Assembly (NCBI RefSeq): GCF_001723605.1
Contig: NZ_CP017111.1
Coordinates: 2,108,001-2,172,000, forward strand
Direction: 5' to 3'
Length of the DNA stretch: 64,000 nucleotides
Source of the DNA: Sulfurospirillum halorespirans DSM 13726
Lineage (GTDB): Bacteria; Campylobacterota; Campylobacteria; Campylobacterales; Sulfurospirillaceae
Shown: one piece after another, positions 45,410-54,535 of the stretch
Numbering within the stretch: the stretch's first letter is position 1
Layout: every line of letters begins with the position of its first letter
Notes under the pieces: model-generated
Told to the model about the DNA's origin: nothing
Database searches by the model: none
Seen by the model: only the letters and a program-made list of their open reading frames with translations
Position numbers and translations under genes: made by a program

Positions 45410-47149
45410 ATGAAATGCGATAAATTTATAGAAGCTCTAGGCACTAGAGTAAAAATTTTAGAAGTCACCAGGCAATGCGACGATCAAGTCACCGCCTTGG
45501 TTGAACTAAATGACCTTCCTGAAGCAGTTCGTTTCTTATATTACGATATGGGTGGCTATCTCACAACCATGGTTCCAAATGATGAGCGAAGCATCAATAA
45601 ACACTATGCACTCTATTATGCTCTCTCTATGGAGGGTGGGAAAATGTTTGAGGGTGATGAGATAGCGCAAGATGAAAAATGTTTTGTCACCATCAAAACG
45701 CTCATCTCGCCTGATAGCCTTGTTTACCCCTCTGTTACGCCATTGGTTCCTGCTTGTGTTTGGTATGAAAGAGAAGCCTACGATATGTTTGGACTCGTAG
45801 CAGAAGGGTTGCCTGATAAAAGGCGTTTGGTACTCAGTGATGATTGGCCAGATGATCTTTTCCCACTACGAAAAGATGCAATGGACTACCGATACCGCCC
45901 TGATATGAAAGATCATTATATGGAACCTGAATATGAGTTCCTAAGACCTGAAGGCTCAGGAATCATTGACGTGCCTCTAGGACCTTTGCATATCACGGCT
46001 GATGAGCCTGGACATTTTAGACTTTTTTGCGATGGCGATACGATTATTGATGCCGATTATAGACTCTTTTACCAACACAGAGGCATGGAAAAACTCGCTG
46101 AAAACCGTATGAACTATGACCAGATGGGCTATTTGGCTGAGCGTGTGTGTGGCATCTGTGGTTATGCCCATGCCATTGCGTGTATTGAAGCGGCTGAAAA
46201 AGCGATCAACTTAGAGATCCCAGCTCGAGCGCAAGCCATTCGTGTGATCTGTTCAGAAATTGAACGTCTCCACAGCCATTTGCTCAATATCGGACTGGCG
46301 TGTGAAGTAACAGGTAACTACAACGCGTTCATGCACATTTTTAGAATCCGTGAATACTCTATGAAACTAGCAGAACTGGTTACGGGTGGACGAAAAACCT
46401 ATGGTAACGTGGTTATGGGTGGACTTAGACGCGATATCACCGGCGTTGAGATCAAAGAGAGCTTACGCATCTTACAAATCATCGAAACACAAGTTGATGA
46501 AGTCTGGGATGCTGTTATGGATGACAAACGCCAAATGAGCCGTTGGAAGGGTGTGGGTATCCTTGATAAACAAGTAGCGCGTGATTTCTCACCTGTGGGG
46601 CCTAATATCAGAGGAAGTGGAATCAAGCGCGATACCAGATATGACCATCCGTACGACTTTTTCAAACAGATTCAATTTGATGTAGCCGTTGTCGAAGGTG
46701 GTGATGTGTTTGCTAGGGAGATGGTTCGTTATATGGAGCTTAAAAGCTCTGTTTCTATCATTCGCCAATGTTTTGAACTTATGCCACAAACACAAATCAT
46801 CGTCGATCCAAAATTCCATGTCAAACCTGAAAACTACGCTTTAGCGTATGTGGAAGCACCAAGGGGAGAGAATGTTCACTGGATTATGCAAGGTAGTGCG
46901 CAAAAGGTCTTTCGTTGGAGATGTAGGGCTGCTACGTATAATAACTGGCCAAGCCTTCGCTTTCAGTTCCGTGGAAACAATCTTGCCGATGCCGCCCTCA
47001 TCGTGTGCAGCCTAGATCCGTGTTATTCGTGTACAGAGCGTGTAACGGTTGTCGATATAAAAAGTAAAAAAAGTAAAATTTTGACCAATGACGATTTGAA
47101 AAATTTCGCTAGGACACAAAAAGACAGTCCGCTAAAGGATTTAAGATGA
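45410..47149 (+). CDS. hyfG: Hydrogenase-4 [NiFe] large subunit HyfG
   Basis: A 579-residue protein. Residues about 1-180 form a NuoC-like domain (YEREAYDMFGLVAEGLPDKRRLVLSDDWP); the rest is the NuoD-like catalytic subunit. The Ni-Fe site cysteines lie in ERVCGICGYAHA and DPCYSCTER. After CTER there are 35 residues, a tail of the kind removed by the maturation protease (encoded at 48879). This fusion is typical of HycE/HyfG, group 4a hydrogenases. It overlaps hyfH by 4 bp. Confidence 0.92.
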   Translation: MKCDKFIEALGTRVKILEVTRQCDDQVTALVELNDLPEAVRFLYYDMGGYLTTMVPNDERSINKHYALYYALSMEGGKMFEGDEIAQDEKCFVTIKTLISPDSLVYPSVTPLVPACVWYEREAYDMFGLVAEGLPDKRRLVLSDDWPDDLFPLRKDAMDYRYRPDMKDHYMEPEYEFLRPEGSGIIDVPLGPLHITADEPGHFRLFCDGDTIIDADYRLFYQHRGMEKLAENRMNYDQMGYLAERVCGICGYAHAIACIEAAEKAINLEIPARAQAIRVICSEIERLHSHLLNIGLACEVTGNYNAFMHIFRIREYSMKLAELVTGGRKTYGNVVMGGLRRDITGVEIKESLRILQIIETQVDEVWDAVMDDKRQMSRWKGVGILDKQVARDFSPVGPNIRGSGIKRDTRYDHPYDFFKQIQFDVAVVEGGDVFAREMVRYMELKSSVSIIRQCFELMPQTQIIVDPKFHVKPENYALAYVEAPRGENVHWIMQGSAQKVFRWRCRAATYNNWPSLRFQFRGNNLADAALIVCSLDPCYSCTERVTVVDIKSKKSKILTNDDLKNFARTQKDSPLKDLR

Positions 47150-47685
47150 TGAAACTTCTTGATATCAGCAAAAAATACGGTGAAATTACCCATAAATATC
47201 CGTTTGAACCTTATAAAGTTTCGGATAATTTCAGGGGGAAACCCGCCTATATCTTTGATTTGTGTATTGGCTGTGCGGCGTGTGGTATAGCGTGTCCCTC
47301 CAATGCCATAACGGTTCAATTTAACGACGATAAAAGTAAGCTTGTTTGGGAGTTTGACTGTGGACGTTGTATCTTTTGTGGTAGATGCGATGAAGTTTGC
47401 CCAACAGGTGCGATTAAGCTCAGTGAAGAGTTTGAACTTGCCGTCAAATTTGATAAATCAGCCCTGATTCAAAGAGGCGAACTTGATACCCAATATTGCA
47501 CGACATGTCACAAGCCCTTTAGTGCTAAGAGACTGGTGAAGTATAGCTTTGAGTGTTTAAGCAAAGCCAATGTCAGTGAAAAAAGGCTTGAAGAGGCTAA
47601 AAATTATCTGTGTATGTGTCCTACATGTAAAAAAACTGCTACGGTTGCAACCTTTACCAGTGGCAAAGAGATGGTGATAGAATGA
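47146..47685 (+). CDS. hyfH: Hydrogenase-4 Fe-S subunit HyfH (NuoI-like)
   Basis: A 179-residue protein with two [4Fe-4S] motifs, CIGCAACGIACP and CGRCIFCGRCDEVCP. It continues in a C-terminal part with two further cysteine pairs (YCTTCHKPF and CMCPTCKK), as seen in HycF/HyfH. It passes electrons from the HyfA side to the small subunit. Junctions on both sides are ATGA-type 4-bp overlaps. Confidence 0.88.
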   Translation: MMKLLDISKKYGEITHKYPFEPYKVSDNFRGKPAYIFDLCIGCAACGIACPSNAITVQFNDDKSKLVWEFDCGRCIFCGRCDEVCPTGAIKLSEEFELAVKFDKSALIQRGELDTQYCTTCHKPFSAKRLVKYSFECLSKANVSEKRLEEAKNYLCMCPTCKKTATVATFTSGKEMVIE

Positions 47686-48506
47686 AAACGTATGAAATAC
47701 CAAACGAAATCGAACTTGCCAATACGTTAGAGCAAAAACTTGAGCTTTTAAAGCAGATAGGCAGAAGTTTTAGTGTTTTCCGTATCGACTGTGGCAGTTG
47801 CAATGGCTGTGAAATCGAGATTTTTGCTGCCATTACACCGCTTTGGGATCCTGAGCGCTTTGGTTTTAAACTGGTTGCTAACCCAAGACATGCCGATATT
47901 TTACTCTGTACGGGGCCTGTAACACGTCAAATGTATTACCCACTCCTTCGTGCTTATGAAGCAACGCCTGATCCAAAAATTGTTGTAGCACTGGGTGCGT
48001 GTGGTGTAACAGGCGGTATTTTTTATGATGCATACAGTGTTCTCAGTGGCATAGACAAAATCATCCCTGTTGATGCGTACATTCCAGGCTGCCCTCCTCA
48101 TCCTGCGAGTATCATCTATGGACTCACAACAGCACTGGGCGTTTTGGAGCAAAAACTTCAAAAAGTAAGTTTTGAACATGATGGAGATATGCCTCCGCTC
48201 GTAGAGGACTCCGTACTTGGCAACACGCTATTTGAGAGAGATCTACTGGTTCAGGCTAAAAGGCTGATGAGCTATGTATTTGGACGAAAACTGTTTGATA
48301 AATACATCCATGCGCTTGTTCAAAGTGGCAATACCAAAGATGCAAAAGCTACCAAAATTTCTGTCACTGAAGCGATGCAAATAGAAGATGATCCACGCTA
48401 TGCAGAGTGTATGGGTATCTTACACAATGAGATTTACACCCAATATGTCCTGTGCGAAGAGGAAGATAAAATTGACCTCCATCGCGTTATATGGGGAGCA
48501 AAATAA
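47682..48506 (+). CDS. hyfI: Hydrogenase-4 [NiFe] small subunit HyfI (NuoB-like)
   Basis: A 274-residue NuoB-like protein that holds the cluster next to the Ni-Fe site. It has DCGSCNGCEIEIF, CTGPVTRQM, ALGACGVTGGIF and IPGCPPHPASI, the four conserved segments carrying the cluster cysteines. A C-terminal extension after residue 165 is of the kind found in HyfI. It is coupled to hyfH upstream and followed directly by the HycH-like gene, whose GTG start is the base after its stop. Confidence 0.9.
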   Translation: MKTYEIPNEIELANTLEQKLELLKQIGRSFSVFRIDCGSCNGCEIEIFAAITPLWDPERFGFKLVANPRHADILLCTGPVTRQMYYPLLRAYEATPDPKIVVALGACGVTGGIFYDAYSVLSGIDKIIPVDAYIPGCPPHPASIIYGLTTALGVLEQKLQKVSFEHDGDMPPLVEDSVLGNTLFERDLLVQAKRLMSYVFGRKLFDKYIHALVQSGNTKDAKATKISVTEAMQIEDDPRYAECMGILHNEIYTQYVLCEEEDKIDLHRVIWGAK

Positions 48507-48860
48507 GTGGTAGAAGTTTACAAACTCATCAAAAGACATCTTGATGGTGCAAAATCAGGTGATGCGAAGGCTGATCAGATCAAAATCTTCTCAACCTGCA
48601 TCGGGCATGGTGTTGGAACGATTGATTTTAGTGAGAAAGTCTTAGAGATTGATGAAGTTGAATACGAACAGATTTTGCAAAATGGTGGCGAATATCTGAA
48701 GTTTAAAATTGGACATTTGAGTAAATATTTTGAAATAGAAATCTTTCCCGAACACGCGATGAAGCTTTTACCCGAAATGATGGAATGCCCGCTTAAAGAG
48801 ATACTCAAGGGCTTAAATGAAGGCTACTTGGTTCTTAGAAAAGATTTTAAAAACACATAA
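48507..48860 (+). CDS. HycH/HyfJ-like hydrogenase assembly protein
   Basis: A 117-residue protein, slightly shorter than E. coli HycH and HyfJ (about 136). It begins with a GTG immediately after hyfI. The central CIGHGVGTIDFSEKVLEI and FEIEIFPEHAMKLLPEM segments resemble the HycH family, which is required for processing of the large subunit. The call depends much on position between the small subunit and the protease gene. Confidence 0.7.
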   Translation: MVEVYKLIKRHLDGAKSGDAKADQIKIFSTCIGHGVGTIDFSEKVLEIDEVEYEQILQNGGEYLKFKIGHLSKYFEIEIFPEHAMKLLPEMMECPLKEILKGLNEGYLVLRKDFKNT

Positions 48861-48878
48861 AGTTTAAGGAAAAGCATC

Positions 48879-49325
48879 GTGAAAAAAGCACTGTTATGTG
48901 TTGGCAATGAACTCAGAGGGGATGATGGCGTTGCTATCGCTGTGGGGCGACTGGTTGAAGAACAGTTGCCCCAGTGGAAAGTCTTTTATGGCTACGATAC
49001 GCCCGAAGATGAGTTTGCACATTTGCGTGACTTCGAACCCGATGTCATCGTTGTCGTCGATGCCATGAGTGGTTTTAAAGAGGATAAAATCGAGTTTTTA
49101 GACCTCAGCGATGAACGCACGTATATCTACTCCACACACAACCTCCCAACGCCCATTCTTCTGAGTTACCTCAGAGACATTTGCACCAAAACGATCTTTT
49201 TAGGTATTTGCGTTTTACTTGAAAATGTCTTGCATTTTACCGAAGGATTGAGCGATAATGCAAAAACTTCCGCCATTACAGCCCTTGCTAAACTCAAAGC
49301 GTTTGATGCACTCCTCGACGCGTAA
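48879..49325 (+). CDS. hycI: Hydrogenase maturation protease, HycI-like
   Basis: A 148-residue endopeptidase that cuts the C-terminal tail of the large subunit after nickel insertion. It has the family opening CVGNELRGDDGVAIAVG and VVVDAMSG, with the two Asp/Glu nickel ligands, and a His in YSTHNLPTPIL. It starts with GTG and closes the hyf operon. Its substrate would be HyfG, which still has the removable tail. Confidence 0.88.
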   Translation: MKKALLCVGNELRGDDGVAIAVGRLVEEQLPQWKVFYGYDTPEDEFAHLRDFEPDVIVVVDAMSGFKEDKIEFLDLSDERTYIYSTHNLPTPILLSYLRDICTKTIFLGICVLLENVLHFTEGLSDNAKTSAITALAKLKAFDALLDA

Positions 49326-49348
49326 CCGTATTTACTAAATAACAGCCA

Positions 49349-49371
49349 AAAGAGGTGTTCTTTGCCTCTTT
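49349..49371 (+). terminator. Hairpin downstream of hycI
   Basis: AAAGAGG and CCTCTTT form a 7-bp stem with a 9-nt loop, 24 bp after the hycI stop. Only a short A/T run follows, so termination is likely but not strong. The 49326-49508 gap also holds a TTACATGTAA palindrome at 49386. Confidence 0.45.
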
Positions 49372-49508
49372 AAAAGTACAAATCTTTACATGTAAACATC
49401 TCTCTTCATTTTTTTAAACAAAGTTGTTGTAAAATCGTGCAACTTTTTAGTCTCTTACGCAATGGCACGGCTTAAAAGAACTCTATCACTTTTTTTCGGA
49501 GCATACGG

Positions 49509-52043
49509 TTGAAATATTTCAAATACATTCTACTTTCCCTCGTTATTACATCCCTGATTCAAATTTTATTGTGGACAAGAGCTGGTGATAAGATCGTCAC
49601 GTCACCGCAAATTGGTGAAAAATTAGAGTCTCTCTCCTACACGCCCTACCGTGGATTTGAAAAAGCGCCTAAGAGCGATCGTGAGATTGCCGAGGATATG
49701 AAGACCATTGAGCACATTGCACGCAAAGTAAGAACTTATGCGATTGACGATGCCAAGCGTGTTTTAGAAAATGTGAAAGATACCAAACTCAAAGTCGATG
49801 TCGGTCTTTGGCTCTCAGGAGATAAAGGCGCAAACGAATCTGAAATCGAAACACTTTTTGAACTGACCAAATATTACAGCCCTAAAATTGCTTCCATCAT
49901 CGTCGGAAACGAGGTTTTGCTGCGAGCTGACCTCACACCTGAAGAACTTATGGAGTACATTGATCGTGTCTCAAAACGCACACGAATCCCTGTCACCACG
50001 GCAGAGGTTCAACATGTTTGGCTCACCAACAAAGAGCTTGCACGTCATGTTGATTTTATTAACGTTCACATTTTGCCGTATTGGGAAAAAATTCCTATTG
50101 AGCGAACCCTTGCGTTTGCCAAAGAGAAGTACGACTCCATTGCGGCGATGTACCCTAAAAAACCGATTACCATCGGGGAGTTTGGCTGGCCAAGCAGTGG
50201 TTATAACAACGAAAAAGCGGAAGCCACGCTTACCAACCAGATCGCTGCAATTACTGGCTTTTTGGAGATGGCAAATGCTGAGAAATGGAGCTACAACATC
50301 GTTGAAGCGTTCGACCAGCCGTGGAAAGGCGTTCATGAAGGAAGTGTGGGACCGTATTGGGGACTTTTCGACATCAATAAACAACCTAAATTTCACTTTA
50401 TCAAGCAGACCATTATCAACCCACTGTGGCGTTACCAAATGGCAGGCTCGGTCTTTTTTGGACTGCTTCTGACGTACTTTGGGCTTAGAAATCAGCGCGT
50501 TAACTTTGCCCATGCCATTACCTATGCTTTTGCAGCGCAAGCGATGGGCTTTGGTATAGCGATGGCTGCAACGTATCCCTTTATCTACTACATGAACTTT
50601 GGTATGTGGGTCATGTGGACAATGGGAATTTTCTTGATGATTCCTTTGGTCATCATTACCTTAGCTAAGATTAATGAGCTCTTTAAATGCACCCTTGGCA
50701 TTGCACCCAAACGTCTTGCACCTCTTAATCTCAAGTCGGATCATATACCCTTTGTCTCCATTCATGTGCCAGCTTATAAAGAGCAGCCGCATGTTTTGAT
50801 CGATACCCTCAATTCACTCGCGCAGATGAAGTACACCAACTATGAAGTTTTAGTGGTGATTAACAACACGCCTGAAGAGTTTTACTGGAAACCTATCGAA
50901 GAGCATTGTCAAAAACTCGGCGAAAAATTTGTCTTTTTGAACATTACATGTAAAGGGTTTAAAGCAGGAGCACTCAATGAAGCACTCAAATTTACACATG
51001 AAAAAGCAGAAATTTTAGCCGTAATTGATGCCGATTATGTGGTCGATGAAAACTGGCTCATTGACCTTGTTCCACTCTTTGATGATCCAAAAGTTGCACT
51101 CGTTCAAGCACCACAAGATCACCGTGATGGACAAGAATCGCTCATTAAACAGGCGATGAACGCTGAATATGCAGGTTTTTTTGACATCGGTATGGTTGAG
51201 CGAAATGAAGAAAATGCCATCGTAGCACACGGAACGATGCTGATGGCTCGCTTGTCTGCGATGCACGAAGTGGGTGATTGGACAACGTACACGATCGTCG
51301 AAGACTCTGAGCTAGGACTTCGCCTTTTTGAAGCGGGTTATACAGCACATTACACTAACCGACGTTACGGTTGGGGACTCTTACCCGACACCGTGGAAGC
51401 GTTTCGTACACAACGTCACCGCTGGGCGTATGGTGCCATTCAAATTTTAAAACGTCACTGGCGTCACTTTATGCCTTCATCCAAAACGTTAACGCCGTAC
51501 CAAAAGTACCATTTCGTCGCAGGTTGGTTCTTCTGGCTCTCCGATGCCTTTGGCGCGTTGACCGCTTTTTTAAATATTTTCTGGGTACCATTTATCATTT
51601 TTGTCGGTGTGACGATTCCAACACTGCCACTCACCCTGCCTATCTTGGTGGCATTTTTAGTCAATATCTTGCACGCATTTATCTTGTACCATACCCGCGT
51701 TAAAATGAGTGTGAGAGAGACGATGCTGAGTGCCATTGCTTCGATGAGTCTACAGCTGGTCATTTTTAAAGCGGTGTACGATGGTTTTGTTAAAGATGGA
51801 CTTCCGTTTAAACGCACGGAAAAAGGTGGAAACACCAAAAAAGTCAATAAAAGCCCGATTCAGCATGAAATGATTTTAGCCACCTTGCTTACCATCTCTT
51901 TCTTCGCGCTTTACTTTACCAACTACACACGCATTACCGAAATTTATGTCTTTGCCTTCACCCTTTTGATTCAGAGTATCCCTTATTACTCCGCTATTAT
52001 CCTTCGTATCATCGAACTTCAATCGTTCAAACCTCAGAAGTAG
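49509..52043 (+). CDS. GH17-GT2 fusion, beta-glucan synthase-like (NdvB type)
   Basis: An 844-residue membrane protein starting at a TTG with GGAG upstream. After one helix, a glycoside hydrolase family 17 domain (about 45-305) has the acid/base Glu in VGNEVLLR and the nucleophile in ITIGEFGWPSSG. Several helices follow (310-395), then a family 2 glycosyltransferase (about 410-640) with VIDADYVVD and the TQRHRWAYG acceptor motif. Further helices end the protein. The same GH17 plus GT2 plan occurs in Pseudomonas NdvB, which makes cyclic beta-1,3-glucans. A glucan product in the periplasm is the best guess. Confidence 0.82.
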   Translation: MKYFKYILLSLVITSLIQILLWTRAGDKIVTSPQIGEKLESLSYTPYRGFEKAPKSDREIAEDMKTIEHIARKVRTYAIDDAKRVLENVKDTKLKVDVGLWLSGDKGANESEIETLFELTKYYSPKIASIIVGNEVLLRADLTPEELMEYIDRVSKRTRIPVTTAEVQHVWLTNKELARHVDFINVHILPYWEKIPIERTLAFAKEKYDSIAAMYPKKPITIGEFGWPSSGYNNEKAEATLTNQIAAITGFLEMANAEKWSYNIVEAFDQPWKGVHEGSVGPYWGLFDINKQPKFHFIKQTIINPLWRYQMAGSVFFGLLLTYFGLRNQRVNFAHAITYAFAAQAMGFGIAMAATYPFIYYMNFGMWVMWTMGIFLMIPLVIITLAKINELFKCTLGIAPKRLAPLNLKSDHIPFVSIHVPAYKEQPHVLIDTLNSLAQMKYTNYEVLVVINNTPEEFYWKPIEEHCQKLGEKFVFLNITCKGFKAGALNEALKFTHEKAEILAVIDADYVVDENWLIDLVPLFDDPKVALVQAPQDHRDGQESLIKQAMNAEYAGFFDIGMVERNEENAIVAHGTMLMARLSAMHEVGDWTTYTIVEDSELGLRLFEAGYTAHYTNRRYGWGLLPDTVEAFRTQRHRWAYGAIQILKRHWRHFMPSSKTLTPYQKYHFVAGWFFWLSDAFGALTAFLNIFWVPFIIFVGVTIPTLPLTLPILVAFLVNILHAFILYHTRVKMSVRETMLSAIASMSLQLVIFKAVYDGFVKDGLPFKRTEKGGNTKKVNKSPIQHEMILATLLTISFFALYFTNYTRITEIYVFAFTLLIQSIPYYSAIILRIIELQSFKPQK

Positions 52044-52062
52044 TGGCATTCGCTACTACTTC
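52037..52062 (+). terminator. Strong hairpin at the end of the glucan synthase gene
   Basis: An 11-bp stem (one G-T pair) with an ATTC tetraloop spans the TAG stop codon: GAAGTAGT pairs with ACTACTTC, and GGC with GCT inside. It probably stabilises or terminates the transcript. Confidence 0.6.
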
Positions 52063-52086
52063 CTTAAAGTAAATGTGTAAAAAAAG

Positions 52087-52114
52087 ATATGCTAAAAAAG
52101 CATATTTTTGTTTT
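52087..52114 (+). terminator. Rho-independent terminator before the AOR gene
   Basis: ATATGCT and AGCATAT form a 7-bp stem with an AAAAA loop, followed by TTTTGTTTT. It separates the glucan synthase gene from the AOR promoter. Confidence 0.7.
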
Positions 52115-52133
52115 AAGGTCTTTCATTGACTTT

Positions 52134-52150
52134 GCTATTTTCATGCTATA
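52134..52150 (+). promoter_or_regulatory. 17-bp sequence shared with the hyf upstream region
   Basis: Exact copy of the sequence at 38690-38706. Here TGCTATAAA at its end fits an extended -10 box, 47 bp upstream of the AOR start codon. Confidence 0.5.
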
Positions 52151-52196
52151 AACTTTGAATATTATGGTTGAAACAACCGTATTTAAAGGAGTTATT

Positions 52197-53933
52197 ATGG
52201 CTGATCTAATTTATCGCGTTAACATGTCAAACCTAAGTTTTAAAATTGAAGAGGTTCCTTCCAAATGGATGGGGCTGGGAGGTCGTGGACTTACTTCTAC
52301 GATCGTGGCTGAAGAAGTTGATCCTGAGTGTCATCCCTTAGGACCCAATAATAAAATGGTTTTTGCCCCTGGGCTTCTCTCAGGAACATCTGCTTCCAAC
52401 TCAGGTCGTAACTCATTGGGTGCGAAAAGTCCGTTGACAGGAGGCATTAAAGAGTCAAACGTTGGTGGAACGAGTGCGGGTATTTTTTCAAAATTGGGTG
52501 TGAAAGCACTGATTATCGAAGGGCTACCAAAAGATGAGAATACCTTCTATCAATTACATGTAACCAAAAATAACGTTGAATTTATCCCTGTACCAGAACT
52601 GGTTGGCAAAGATAATTACGCCGTATTAGATGCAATGATGGCAAAATATGACAAAAAAGTCGCCGTTATGAGTATTGGTCGTATCGGTGAAATGCGCATG
52701 AACATCGCCAACGTCTCGGTGAAAGATCCTAGTGGAAAACTCAGAAGTCATGGTCGTGGCGGTTTGGGTGCCGTTATGGGTTCTAAAAAGATCAAATGTA
52801 TCACTGTCGATGCGGCTGATTATAAAGAAGTGACGATTGCTGATCCTGAAAAATTCAAAGAAGCAAGTAAAATCTTCACCAAAGCGCTTCAAGAAAATCC
52901 TATCAGCGGACAAGGTTTACCAGCATTTGGAACGAATGTTTTGGTTAACATCCTCAACGAAGCAGGTGGCCTTCCAACCCGTAACTTTAGAGAAGGTACT
53001 TGGGAACATGCTGAAAACATCTGTGGTGAGACGATGGCTGAAAACATTAAAGCTAGAGGTGGAAAAACAACGCATGGCTGTCATGCAGGCTGTGTCATCC
53101 AATGTTCCCAAGTCTATAACGACAAAGAGGGTAAATACCTCACATCTGGCTTTGAATATGAGACCATTTGGGCACTTGGAGCGCATTTAGGTATTCAAGA
53201 TTTAGATCTGATCGCAAAAATGGATGGTCTTATGGATGACTTGGGTGTCGATTCGATTGAAACTTCTGTTGTGCTTGGACTTGCAGTAGATGCTGGCATT
53301 CTTGCTTACGGTGATGGTAAAAAAGCGTATGAATTACTCTCTCATGATATTCCAATGGGAACACCTATGGGACGAATTCTAGGAGCAGGAACGCATATTT
53401 TAGGAAAATCGTTTGGACTCGTACGTGTTCCTACCGTTAAAGGTCAAGGTATTCCAGCGTATGAGCCAAGAGCGGTTAAAGGTCAAGGCATTACTTATGC
53501 AACCACACCTATGGGCGCAGATCACACTGCAGGGTACGCTGTTGCTACAAACATCCTTAACAGTGGTGGACACGTTGATCCACTCAAAAAAGAGGGACAA
53601 GTGGAACTCGCACGTAACCTCCAGATAGCCACTGCTGCTGTGGATAGTACAGGTATGTGTCTCTTTGTTGCCTTTGCAGCACTGGATGATGCAAAATGTT
53701 TGCCTGCTCTAGTGGATATGATTAATGCGCGCTTTGGCTGTGCTCTCACGATTGATGACGTTGTCAATTTGGGTAAAACCATTCTGAAACGTGAACATGA
53801 ATTTAACATCAAAGCAGGACTTGGCAAAGCAGATGACAGGTTGCCAGAGTTTATGAAGTACGAAACACTTCCTCCTCACAATGTCACTTGGGACTTCTCA
53901 GGTGAAGAGATCGATGCGTTCTGGAATTTCTAA
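52197..53933 (+). CDS. aor: Tungsten-dependent aldehyde:ferredoxin oxidoreductase
   Basis: A 578-residue enzyme oxidising aldehydes to acids and reducing ferredoxin, or the reverse. The start at ATG 52197 (MADLIYRVNM) has AAAGGAG upstream and the normal AOR opening; the frame extends 14 codons further without support. Features: GGRGLTSTIVAEEV, GRNSLGAKSPLTGGIKESN (pterin contacts), the Cys set CHAGCVIQCSQVY for the [4Fe-4S] cluster, DLGVDSIETSVVLGLAVDAG and GMCLFVAFAAL with the last cluster Cys. MoaD-like and ThiF-like genes follow, consistent with making its pyranopterin cofactor. The pterin metal (W or Mo) is inferred from the family. Confidence 0.88.
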   Translation: MADLIYRVNMSNLSFKIEEVPSKWMGLGGRGLTSTIVAEEVDPECHPLGPNNKMVFAPGLLSGTSASNSGRNSLGAKSPLTGGIKESNVGGTSAGIFSKLGVKALIIEGLPKDENTFYQLHVTKNNVEFIPVPELVGKDNYAVLDAMMAKYDKKVAVMSIGRIGEMRMNIANVSVKDPSGKLRSHGRGGLGAVMGSKKIKCITVDAADYKEVTIADPEKFKEASKIFTKALQENPISGQGLPAFGTNVLVNILNEAGGLPTRNFREGTWEHAENICGETMAENIKARGGKTTHGCHAGCVIQCSQVYNDKEGKYLTSGFEYETIWALGAHLGIQDLDLIAKMDGLMDDLGVDSIETSVVLGLAVDAGILAYGDGKKAYELLSHDIPMGTPMGRILGAGTHILGKSFGLVRVPTVKGQGIPAYEPRAVKGQGITYATTPMGADHTAGYAVATNILNSGGHVDPLKKEGQVELARNLQIATAAVDSTGMCLFVAFAALDDAKCLPALVDMINARFGCALTIDDVVNLGKTILKREHEFNIKAGLGKADDRLPEFMKYETLPPHNVTWDFSGEEIDAFWNF

Positions 53934-54160
53934 TGCACGTTGTCGTTAAACTCTTTGCTCAGTACCGAGAAGGTCGCTTTAAGGCTGAGCAGAGAGAGTA
54001 TGCAAATGGCACTACGGCTCAAATGATTATAGAGGCATTGGAGCTTGAGAGCGTATCGCCTTTAGGAGTTCTCATGGTCAATGGAAGGCATGTTGATACG
54101 TCGTATTGCATACAAGAGGGTGATGAAATTGCCCTCTTCCCCAAAGTGGGTGGCGGTTAA
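53933..54160 (+). CDS. MoaD/ThiS-family sulfur carrier protein
   Basis: A 75-residue ubiquitin-like protein (HVVVKLFAQYREGRFKAEQ opening, VLMVNGRHVDTSY, then GDEIALFPKVGGG). The C-terminal Gly-Gly is the site that is adenylylated and thiocarboxylated. The start overlaps the AOR stop by one base (TAATG), so it is made with the oxidoreductase. It probably supplies the dithiolene sulfurs for the tungsten cofactor, with the ThiF-like protein at 54536 as its activating enzyme. Confidence 0.85.
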   Translation: MHVVVKLFAQYREGRFKAEQREYANGTTAQMIIEALELESVSPLGVLMVNGRHVDTSYCIQEGDEIALFPKVGGG

Positions 54161-54432
54161 TCCCCTTTAAGCCCAGAGAGAAGACGAAATGAGCCAGGTG
54201 TTCCAGGCGGCAGAAGTGCTACGCGGTCATTTTCATGGAGCTCTGTCTCTTTGGGCACAACAGTGTTATTGAGAAAAACTGCTTCCACCTCTTTTGGCTC
54301 AAGCCCTAAAGAATCGATCAAATCAACAATGCGTGTTTTATCCTCAACAACCCATGAAGCATCCAAATAAGGAATGCCTTTTTGTTTGAGTTTTTCGCGC
54401 AAAAATGAAAAAGCATTGAGTATAATGTGCAT
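54157..54432 (-). CDS. Second MoaD/ThiS-like protein, without terminal Gly-Gly
   Basis: A 91-residue ubiquitin-like protein on the opposite strand. I chose the ATG at 54432 (MHIILNAFSFLREKLK) over a frame extending to 54522, because the extra 30 residues are not family-like. It has VEAVFLNNTVVPKETELHEND and VALLPPGTPGS, but ends SGLKGD without the activated Gly-Gly. It may be a non-conjugating regulator or scaffold, or need processing. It converges with the first MoaD-like gene by 4 bp. Confidence 0.7.
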   Translation of the reverse strand: MHIILNAFSFLREKLKQKGIPYLDASWVVEDKTRIVDLIDSLGLEPKEVEAVFLNNTVVPKETELHENDRVALLPPGTPGSFRLLSGLKGD

Positions 54433-54535
54433 AAAACATCCTTTTAGTGCATCTAAAAACTCTAAATAGCTTATAATAAGTTTGTAGCATGAGAATAGCT
54501 TATTATGTAGAAAATTATACACTAGGATACAGAAA

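Noticed and set aside
49971-50540. A 189-codon open frame on the minus strand
   Set aside because: It lies wholly within the GH17 domain of the glucan synthase-like gene and its translation shows no protein-like motif; it is an antisense shadow.
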